Of a DNA stretch of 64,000 nt, positions 54,520 to 64,000 are shown piece after piece. The stretch lies in contig NC_037091.1 in assembly GCF_002994745.2 (NCBI RefSeq), forward strand, positions 26,045,789 to 26,109,788, read 5' to 3'. The position numbers and the translations under genes are program-made. Each line of letters begins with the position of its first letter. Within the stretch, counting starts at the first letter, position 1. The stretch comes from Rosa chinensis. Its lineage: Eukaryota > Streptophyta > Magnoliopsida > Rosales > Rosaceae. The notes beneath the pieces are model-generated. The model was not told where the DNA came from and did no database searches. It was given only the letters and a program-made list of their open reading frames with translations.

Positions 54520-57500
54520 TCAGCTCAAAACAAAACAGAACTCCCATTGAACTTGGCTATACTCCCACCAAGCATCAGTATCCAAGGCAGGCAAAATGCC
54601 AATACATCGAGTATGATTTTTAAAAGCTGCAACAGTTAAGGGTTTGGTGAATGGATCAGCTAGCTGGTTCTGGGTACTAATCTTCACAATATCGAGCTCC
54701 TTATGCTTCACCCTTTCTCTAACACTATAATATTTCAAGTCAATATGCTTGGAGTTGGTTGATCTTTTATTGTTCTTGGTAAAGTAAACTGCAGCTGAGT
54801 TGTCACAGTGTACTTTCAATGGTCTAGAAATAATGGAGCTCACTTACTTGGTCTGCTGCAAGAAGTTCTTCAGCCACAATCCTTGACACGTTGCTTCATA
54901 GATGGCAATGTACTCTGCCATCATAGTGGAGGTTGCAGTTTGCGTTTGCTTTACACTCTTCCAAGCTATGGCTCCTCGAGCAAGCATGAATACATAGCCG
55001 AAAGTTGACTTTCCAGAATCAGAATATTGCCCTGCAAAGTCTGCATCTGAAAAGCCTTCAACTTCAAGCTCACTCACTCTTCGGTAAATCAAGCTATAAC
55101 TTTTAGTTTTCTGCAAGTACCTTAAGATTTTCTTCCCAGCTATCCAGTGTTCACGTCCTGGATTGGACTGAAACCTAGCTAACATACTTACTGCGAAAGC
55201 CAAATCAGGTCTAGTACAGACCTGAGCATACATCAAGCTCCCCACAAGCCTAGAATATGGTTTGCTCTTCATGTCTTCTTTCTCAATATCATTTTTGGGG
55301 CATTGACTCTTGTTCAGTTTATCACCCTTAGACATAGGCACTTGTCCTGGAGAACAATTATGCATTTCAAATCTCTTCAATATCTTTGAAATGTAATTTT
55401 GCTGGGATAGTCCTAGCAAGTGCTTAGTTCTATCTCTAGTGATTTCTATTCCCAGAACATAGGAAGCCTCTCCCAAGTCTTTCATATCAAAATTACTTGA
55501 AAGGAAAGACTTGGTCTCCTGCAGCAGCCCCTTATCAGTGCATGCCAATAAAATATCATCCACATAAAGCACAAGAAAAATAAAATTCCTGCCACTGGTT
55601 TTCATATACACACATTCATCAACCAAATTTTCTACGAAGCCAAAAGAACACACAACTGCATCAAACTTGAGGTACCATTGTCGTGAGGCTTGTTTCAAAC
55701 CATAAAGTTTCAAACCATAAATTGATTTATTGAGTTTACAAACTACGTGTTCAGTTCCAGGCTCAATAAAACCTTCAGGCTGTCTCATGTATATCTCCTC
55801 ATCTAAGTCTCCATTCAAGAAGGCAGTCTTCACATTCATTTGGTGCAATTCCATGTCGAAATGTGCCACTAAAGCCATAATAATTCTGAATGCATCTTTT
55901 GTGGAAACGGGTGAAAAAGTCTCACTAAAATCTATCCCTTCCTGCTAAGTAAACCGTTTGGCTACTAGCCTAGCCTTATATCTCTCAATGGAGCCATCTG
56001 CACATCTCTTGGTTTTGTAAACCCACTTGCAGCCAATTGCTTTATGATTCTTCACAGGTTCCACCAATTCTTGGACTTGATTATCATCCATTGATTTCAT
56101 TTCAGCTTTCATTGCTTCCTCCCATTTTAAAAGTTGATCACTTTCAATGGCCTGCTTATAGCTTAAAGGGTCGTTATCATCAGAAAACTCCAAATCTGCC
56201 TCCTGTAGGTACACTTCATATTCTACAGTATTAATTGTTGGTCTTCTAACCCTTGTTGATCTTCTTAAAATCTGGTTATCAGCAGCAAGCTCATTTTGAG
56301 CTTCTCCTGCAACTACGTTTTCATTTTGTCGCTCCCCCACAACACCAACTTGAGGTTCTACTTCAATTTCTATTGGATTTGGCAGTTCAACATTTTGAGC
56401 TGGTTGTTGCACTTGTTGCACAACTTCAAGTTGAGGTTGCAGAACAGGTTCAGCAGGGATATTGAAGTCAAGTGGTGTGCTTGACATTTCAGTTTCCTCG
56501 TTAGGCAATTCTTGAAACTCAAGTTCAAGGTCTTCATAAGCATGAGAATGGTTAATTTCATCAAGAAAAACAGCTCTATTTGTCTCGATGATTCTAGTAC
56601 TGTGATTAGGACAATAAAATCTGTAACGAAAAGATCTTTCTGGATAACCAATAAAATAGGCTGAAACTGTTTTTGGATCTAGTTTTCCAATATGAGGATT
56701 ATAAGGTCTAGCTTCAGCTCTGCATCCCCAAACATGAATGTGATTCACACTAGGCCTTTTATTCTTCCATAATTCATAAGGGGTCTTGGTGATAGCTTTG
56801 CTTGGAGTTCTATTTATCAAATAATTGGCAGTTTTTAATGCTTCACCCCAAAGAAATCTAGGCAATCCCGACGTACACATCATACTCCTAACCATGTTAA
56901 GAAGAGATCTATTTCTTCTCTCTGAAATACCATTAGATTCTGGTGTTCTGGGTGTAGTGTATTGGGCTTGGATTTCATGTTTTTCTAAATACAGTGCACA
57001 AAGGCCCCTTTTGTTGTCCTGCTTCAATGTACCTACCATAATATTCTCCCCCTCTATCTGATCTAACTGATTTAATCTCTTTCCCCAATTCTTTTTCTGC
57101 TTCAGCTCTAAAGATAATGAATTTCTCTAAAGCTTGAGATTTTTCAGACAACAAGAAGACATGACAATAACGAGTAAAATCATCTATGAAAGTGATGAAG
57201 TATATATTTCCACATATGGTGGTGTTTGCAAATGGTCCACAAATATCAGTGTGGATCAACTGAAGTGGTTCAGTGTTTCTATTTGAAGTTTTATTCCTGG
57301 ATTTAGTAAATTTCCCCTTCAGGCATTCTATACAAGTATCAAAATCTGACCAGTTAAGCTTAGGTAACAAATTTTCCCTTTCCATTCTCTGCAATCTTTC
57401 TTTGGAAATATGAGCAAGCCTTCTGTGCCATAAAAATGCAGAACTTTCACTAAACTTTCTTTTCTTACTCAAGTCTGATTCACCATTTTCAATCAACATC

Positions 57501-57906
57501 ACATCTTTAGGCAGAGAGCAATCAAGCAACCAATAATCATTAATGAAAGGAGCAGAGGCAAGAGATTTCAAACCAAAAGAAACTTTTATTCCTGATAAGT
57601 CGATGAAAAAAGTACATCTTTTCTTGACTAAACACGAAACTGAAATAAGATTCCTCTTCATAGAAGGGATATAAAAAACATTCTCTAAATCAAAAATGGC
57701 TCCAGAGCCTAATACTAGCCTAACTGTCCCTATAGCTTTAACTACCACTCCAATTCCATTTCCCACAGAGATGTTGACTTCATTTTTCCTTGGTGCCCTC
57801 CTTGTTATGAAGCCCTACAAATTGTTTGCAATATGTATGGGTGAGCCTGTGTCAAGAAACCAGGAACTAGGGGAAAAATTTACTAAATTTACTTCAATAG
57901 AAAACA
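54520..57906 (-). pseudogene. copia-2 pol: protease, integrase, RT, RNase H
   Basis: Copia order on the minus strand. The protease has WFLDTGSPIHIANN near 57860, followed by a TAG. The integrase Zn region is LWHRRLAHIS (about 57430). The integrase core has HTDICGPF, a catalytic Asp in SVRSDRGGEYYGRY (about 57070), and the Glu in TPESNGISERRNR. The RT has FLNGDLDEEIYMRQPEGF and YVDDILLACTD (about 55560). The RNase H ends with FSDADFAGQYSDSGKST, AEYIAIYEA and VHCDNSAAVYFTKN. Breaks are a TAG near 57815, a one-base frame change near 57055, stops near 55945 and 54841, and a 15-bp in-frame tandem duplication giving YGLKLYGLK in the RT. It is less decayed than copia-1 but not functional. Confidence 0.9.
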
Positions 57907-59279
57907 CTTAAAACCAAGACTTACCCTTTTTCACCAGCCAATCTTTAAAACCCTTACATTTTAATGTGCCCTTCCTTCTTGCAGAAAAAACACTTAAATG
58001 TCCCAGGTTTCTTACCCTTATTGACGCCCTTCTTAGGACCAAGTTGATATGGCTTAGTCCCGCTTGTGCCCTCACCAGAATTTGCAGCACTAGACGCTAC
58101 AACTTTGCCCTTACCCTTCCATTTCTGCTTGTTAACCAGATTCATAGACACAGTCCTATAGCTCTTAATTAGCTCTTCTTCCTGCACACAAATTGCTATA
58201 AGCTCATTCAAGTCCCATTTTTCCTTCTGTGAAAAATATGCAGTCTTCAGTAGGCCAAAACTAGGAGGAAGACGGATCAGGGCCAAGTGAACAATGAAGG
58301 CATCAGAGAATGCAATCTCCAATTCACCAAGTCTAGTGGTTATGTGAATAATTTTCATTATATGCTCCCTAACACTCTCTGAGGTGTCAAACTTCATGCG
58401 TAAAAGCTGATCTAGTAAGGCTGAAATCTTTGCTTTCTCATTCTCCTTAAACTTCAGGCCAATAGCAGTCATAAATCCCAAAGCCGTATCAGGTTCAGCA
58501 ACACTACCCCTCACCATAGGTGACATCGTTTGTTTCATAATTAGTTTGGCCATTCTATTGGTCCTATGCCACTCCCCGTGTTTCACAATTATCGCCTCAG
58601 GACTAGTATCATTCAAAACAGGTTGAGGCTTGACAGGACCCGCCCCGGATTTCACCCTGAAATCCGAAGAGGCCCTGCGGGGCCCACTTTAGAAGAAATT
58701 CTACCAAAAATTTGACAGAACTTCCCCTAAAAATGGACAACCCAAAACCTGTAAAAAAAACATTTACACTTCTAAATCATCCATCCTTATTCTCCTGCAG
58801 CCACCCTGCTCCCTATATTACAACATCTCCCATATCACAAAACAATTCTGAAACTTAAGAATATTAATCTCAAGAGTTATCAGAGCAATCTATTTCTCAG
58901 GCGTACAAGAAGGTAGAATACAAGATAAATGACCAATACTTTTATAATGCGGAAGCTATGACAGCTATGCCTCAACCCCAAGTACGCTCGACCTCAAGTT
59001 AAACTGGCCTGCAAACTGGGCATTTAAAACCGAAGGGCCCAGGGGAAAACATTTAAAATCCGTTAGAGTGAGTGGACGAAAAATAAGTACTTTCAAATGT
59101 ATAAGTAAAATTTAATGCTTTCCCAAGTTATTCTCTAAAATCTCGCATGCAATAACAATCTTGAAAACACTCTTAATCATCCTCTTTACTAAAATCTCAA
59201 TCACGTAACAAGAACATCTTGAAATCTCTTAAAATCTCATCCTCAATCCTTATAAAAACATCCTTTTCATGAGGCTCGT

Positions 59280-59522
59280 TTGATGACTAGAAAGGACTGC
59301 TGTCTAGTCATCTCATGCCATTTAGGAGGGACTGCCACCCAGATGACGCATCGAAAGGGACTGCCAACCGGAATAGGAGGCGGTGGATAGATGGGACTAC
59401 CAACTAGCCACATGTAGTAGACGGGACTGCCGACTAACCACATGTAGTAGACGGGACTGCCGACTAACTACCTCATGTCATCTGGAAGGGACTGCCAACC
59501 AGGTGAAGCATCGGATGGGACT
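59280..59522. repeat. GGGACTGCC minisatellite in the family-A LTR
   Basis: Irregular units of about 30-40 bp contain GGGACTGCCAACCRG-like or GGGACTGCCGACTAACCACA sequence. The array continues on the far side of the nested LTR at 61839-61920. The family-D LTR inserted into one unit and duplicated its GGACT. Confidence 0.75.
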
Positions 59523-61838
59523 TGACGCGCTCGAAAGCAAGCGCATAATTTAACCCTGAAATGTCATTAGTAGTATAAAGTAAATAGGGATCGTTCTATT
59601 CCGGGGATTGAGGGTACACCTGTCATTATCAAACAATTAAACAATTAAAATTAAAACAAAGTATAATATTTACAAAAATATAACAAAATATATACATATT
59701 TACGAAAAAGGGGGAAATTTTTGTTTTTGGTTTTCTTTTTCGAAAATAAAAGCTAAGCTAACAAAATAATTAAAATGCAAAAACATAAAAATACAAATGA
59801 AATGCAAGAACAAAGATCAAACCGAAATATATAATTAAAATCAATTCAAGTTCATCATTGTTCATCATAGTCATGCAAGAGGAGTTGATCATGTGAAACG
59901 TTCATAAGCAAACAATTTCCCATATTTTACTTTCAATGCTAATTAACCTAAGTGAAAGCACCTAGATTACTCCTATCAAACATGCAATCAAACCCTAGAA
60001 AGCTAGTCAATCATGTCATGTTTAATGCATTAAGCACCTAGAAAGGCTATCAACTCAAATGTGCAACTTAGTATGGAAAAGTCCACCTAATTGCAATCTT
60101 CTTTGATTAAATTCGGTTTTTGTACAAAACCTTTACTACTTAATGATTCCAGAACACAAAACCAAAAAGTTGATCCATGTTCTCAAATTCGTAGCAACAT
60201 TCACATAAAAACCCTAAATGTTTCGAACCATTCAAGATTATCATACAAAAGATTTCTATCATGCAAATTTAATCAAACACTCACACAAAAGCAACCATAA
60301 ATCGCAATATATGAATCTGAAAATTAACAATTAATCATAAAATTTCAGATATCAATATTTGTTCAAACAATTGTGTCAACTAAGGCATAACCAACGAAAA
60401 TTACAAAGCAAAGGTTACAAGGAGAATCGGATTACACTGTGATGAGGATGAGATGAATGAAGTGATGAATGGTCTCTTGAATTTCGAAAGCAATCTTCAA
60501 GGATGGTGATGGATGATGTGCACGGCTTGGCTTCTTCTTCCTTGGCCTTGCTTGAATTTCGTGGTTGCCCTAGAGGATGGAGAAGAACACGGCTAGGCTA
60601 GAGAGAGTTTTCTGATTTTTTCTTCAAAGTGTAAAACGTCAAAAGTGGAAACCCCAAAACGTTGAGAAGAGGGGAGATTATATAGGGGACGTCCTCCTTG
60701 CTCTCCAAGCCGTGTATTTCTTCTTTATTTTCCATGGAATTAATCTGAAAATGCCACATAGTTTCCTCCAATGATAGCTTGCCACATAGGCCCTATGAGG
60801 TGGTCCAACCAATCACAAAATTCTCTTTTAATTCCCTAGAAATATTGCCGAAATACCTTGAGATAATTTCTGATTTTTCTAGTTTAAATTCGGCCAAACT
60901 TCCTTTAGGAATTCTAGGGATGAATCTAGACTCCTTTTTAGCCGTTTCTTGGTCTCCACACTTTGGCTTTCCTTAAAATTCTCCCTAGAATATCTCTTTG
61001 CCGAAATCTCTAAGGTTTCTTCATGATTATCACGGAAATTCCTTCTTTTCCTCTTGGTTTGGACGGCAAAAGATATTCTAGGGTTTATCTCTTGATGTAT
61101 TTCCATAAAAATAGCCCTAGAAAATCTCCCTAGAAAATCTCCTTTGATAATTCTGATTTTCCACGTCATTTTCCTTGTTTCTCTCTTCATTTTGGATGGC
61201 AAACATCTCTAGGGTTTCTTCATTGCGTCACAAACCCTAGTTGCATGGGCTTTTGTGGGCCTTTAATCCAATTGCCGAAAATCCACTTCATTCTTGAGAG
61301 TTCTTGGGCCTCCATGTGCCACCTTTATGCCATGTCATCATCTAGAGTCTTCAAGAAGCTTCTCTCATGCCATGTCACTTCATTAATTCGATCTCCATTC
61401 ATGGTTGGCTCAAGAGTCTTGTTTTGGCAAGCTTCCCTTTTCTGGACAGGGTTTCCTGGTTGGACCAGGAAAACTTCTTTTCTTCATTTCTGCTCATTTG
61501 TGCTTCCCTTTGTACTTCATCTTGTCTCCCTCCAACGTTGGCTAGCTTCTCTCTCCATTTGTGAGCTCGTTTCAGCTCATTTGTGACAAGGACCTGAAAA
61601 TAGAAACTAGTAAGAAAAATAGAAACTTTCCTAAAATGAAAAATGGCAACTTTCCTAAACTGAAAATGGGAAACTTTCTAAAAATGATAAATAGAAACTA
61701 CAAAAATAGAAACTTTCTACAAATAGGAACTTTCCCAATCAAAGAATGGAAACTTTCCTAAACAGGGTTTTATTAAGGAAATAACGCAGAAAATGCAGGG
61801 AAAAGCAAGTAAAACGTCGCATTAAAATGCTCCTATCA
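59523..61838 (-). mobile_element. Solo LTR, family D, inside the family-A LTR
   Basis: 2316 bp, starting TGACGCGCTCGAAAGC and ending ATGCTCCTATCA, with the perfect 5-bp duplication GGACT at 59518-59522 and 61839-61843. It matches 34293-36605 in reverse orientation throughout, for example GGTACACCTGTCATT near 59610 and GTTTCTATTTTCAGGACCT near 61590 in reverse. It has no coding capacity. Confidence 0.9.
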
Positions 61839-64000
61839 GGACTGCCAACCGGGCTGTAGTCTGGAAGGAACTGCCAACCAGACTATTACCTAGAAGGGAC
61901 TGCCAACTAGGTAAGATACGCATGCGCCAAAACTGGCCTCCTTAATAAACTGAATAGCCTCCTCAAGAAACTGAAAATAACCTCTTTCAATTACTTGCTT
62001 TCGGAAAGAAACTTGGTATTGCTTCAATAAATCAATAATAATTCACCGAAAGCATAACTCAGGATTAACTCACTAAATCAAACCTCAATATCTCAATAAA
62101 TCCTCGAAAGCATCCTCGAAAGCATAAAATCAAATACTATGTAAATCAATAAATGCTTTCGGAAAGAAAACTCAATCTAACTTCAAGGCTGATAAGTACG
62201 GAGCTTAAAGCTCAATAAATCTCGATAATTCAATCATGCTCAAAAATTCGATGAAACATTCGTACTCGTGAATCCTCATAAAAACCGATATTCGAAATCC
62301 ATAATTCTCATAATATTTGCTAAATCAGTCACTTCCCGAAAATCATTCCCCAACTCAATAACTCATTAATGACTATCTCAAAAATCTACTAAAAGCCCTC
62401 GGAAAGGAATTTCAATACTAATCTCGTAATTCATAAATAAATCTCGATAAACTAAATCTCATAAAACCATAAAACTCAATAATTCAAATTATAAATTAAA
62501 TCTCAATCGGAAAATGCTAATATACTGCATGCACAATTAATTTAAAATAAATGTCCACTCAATGTACTATTTAGGCGACCACACAAACGGTTTCTTTCGT
62601 CGAGCAGTAGCTCGGTACGTCGTCCTGTACACAAGTATAATTCGTGAATAACAATCCGGAAATTAAATACCATTCCCACATCATATCCTCATAAATCACC
62701 TATCCACTTCTTCTTGGATTCAATCCAAACTTTACCACCATTACCAATTTATCGATTAAGTATTCCAAAGCGGAAACAAGGGAAAAATACAAAGGTCGGA
62801 TTCCCATAATCGACACCCGTCTCACTAAAGTTCAGAAATTCCTAATCCATATCAAATCACTCCAAAATCCACCAAAAATCACATTTACAAACTCTACAAC
62901 AAATATAGGATTTAACTAGCTAAAAAAAAAAAACAGAATATAAATCACTGTTCATACACCGCACCATTCACCATCGCACTATTCATACGCTACACTGTTC
63001 ATGCGGCGGCCAACTCCTCCTCCAGCCACCAAATTTCAACCACAGAATCATCTCAACATTCTAAGCACTTTTCATAACTGTGACCAAGTGAGAAAATACC
63101 TTGAAATGCTCCAATTTTGCCGATGAACATAAACCCGGAAATCTCCAAACCCACCAATTTGGAAATCCTTCAAATTCACCTTCCAAACGTGGAAATTCCA
63201 ACTAGAAGTCTTGAGTGGAGATGATCAGTGACTCGAGGCGCTCCTAATAGAGCCAATTTCACCGCCGAAGATAGCCGGAAACTGGGGAATTTCGCCGGGG
63301 AAGCAAACTGCTACAGTAAAAATGCTTGCATAAATTCGGGGTTTTCCGGCCAAATCGCCAATACCCACTGGTACCATCGTGTAGAGGAGGAAGAGACGGT
63401 CCAAGGACAACTGGAATCAAGTCAATCGGACGCCGGATGGTGAAGAAATCGGAAAAAGAAGGAGAGAGGGCAACGCGGGGGAAGAGGGGAAGAAAATCGG
63501 GGAGAGAGAAAATGACTAGTTACTACAGTAACTCGTCCTATTTATAGAAAGTTACTATAAACAGTAATTTTACCATTTCGCTTATAACTTTTTCATACGA
63601 ACTCCGATTTTTACGTACCACATATGCACGCGCTCGGTTTAACGTCCTCTACAACTTTCATGAAGGAAATTTTCTCAAATTTTGACCCAAACAAAAAGTC
63701 AACTTTTAGGGCCTCCTAAAATGTCGAAACGGAGCCAAAAAGTAAATGTAAATGTCGTTTACCCATCGAAAGACTTGTAAACTGGTAAATTCGGGTTCGG
63801 GACGTCACAAGGCTCCCTCAAACACACATCAAGTCCTTGGAGGCCAAGATAAAGCTCAATACGCTCTTTCCATGTTTTAAAATTTGAACCATTAAGAGGC
63901 TCAATGTTGTGCAGAGAATAGCCTGAGTTCATAGCTGAAAACAAGGAAAAGAAAGAAAATTTTCAGTTTTCTGTTCAAAATTTTAAAGGCTTTGTTTGAA

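Larger units (their letters stand above)
58631..63809 (+). mobile_element. Solo LTR, family A, inside copia-2 gag
   Basis: It begins TGACAGGACCCGCCCCGG and ends GGGACGTCACA, flanked by AGGCT (58626-58630 and 63810-63814). Without the nested family-D LTR it is about 2.86 kb. Start, end and interior match the family-A LTR at 32948-49506, in the same orientation. No gag or pol is present. It includes an array of GGGACTGCC-containing units (listed separately). Confidence 0.9.
57907..63944 (-). pseudogene. copia-2 gag, split by a nested solo LTR
   Basis: The N-terminus starts at the ATG at 63944 (MFSAMNSGYSLHNIEPLNGS, then FKTWKERIELYLG) and runs to 63810. It resumes at 58630 with the frame preserved once the 5-bp duplication AGGCT is counted once. 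The middle holds the UBN2/retrotran-gag pattern (LLRMKFDTSESVREHIMKII). The zinc knuckle CFFCKKEGHIK lies at about 57975, with a frame change just before its last Cys and a stop at about 57907. The solo LTR 58631-63809 lies inside it. Sequence after 63944 is element leader; the 5' LTR is outside the window. Confidence 0.85.

Overview
The window looks like nuclear DNA of a flowering plant. It holds a spliced gene for a plastid-targeted ribosomal protein, surrounded by nested plant transposons: Ty1/copia, Ty3/gypsy of the Tat type, CACTA, Mutator-like (MULE) and hAT. The style of the repeats suggests a eudicot, perhaps Rosaceae, but this is only an inference. No rRNA, tRNA, CRISPR array or bacterial-type operon was seen.

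Layout. (1) 1-6265: decayed copia element on the plus strand (copia-1) with gag and pol remnants and one recognisable LTR at 6059-6265. (2) 6613-26845: a 20.2-kb MULE with imperfect terminal inverted repeats and a perfect 9-bp target duplication, TTGATTTAA. It carries two diverged tandem Ulp1-type protease pseudogenes on the plus strand and a convergent MuDR-type transposase pseudogene on the minus strand. A degenerate 12-bp repeat (GTAACTGACCAT or GTCACTGGCCAA) fills its introns and spacers. Nested inside are a 1.45-kb Pack-MULE with host-gene fragments (13465-14915) and a 2.4-kb solo LTR (16132-18536). (3) 26865-27265: a 401-bp MULE-type MITE with its own 9-bp target duplication. (4) 27518-29547: the only ordinary host gene recognised, a three-exon gene for chloroplast ribosomal protein bL35c. 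(5) 29548-31352: no gene recognised, one TC microsatellite. (6) 31467 onward: a CACTA element whose minus-strand Ptta/En/Spm-type gene (32637-51048) is split within an exon by a 16.6-kb nest. That nest is a solo LTR (32948-49506) containing another solo LTR (34293-36605) and a young, nearly intact 11.7-kb Tat gypsy element (37458-49129). (7) About 52619-64000: a second copia element on the minus strand (copia-2). Its 3' LTR holds a hAT MITE (53009-53904), and its gag is split by a solo LTR (58631-63809) that contains another solo LTR (59523-61838).

How the parts work together. The gypsy element is the best candidate for recent activity. Its LTRs differ at 2 of 514 positions, its 1902-residue polyprotein has no stop, and it carries an antisense, spliced additional gene with a single nonsense codon. 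Nearly everything else is broken. The order of insertion can be read from target duplications: host, then CACTA and copia-2, then solo LTRs, then gypsy. The MULE is the most unusual object because it combines two Ulp1 genes, a transposase and a private short-repeat family inside one exact 9-bp target duplication.
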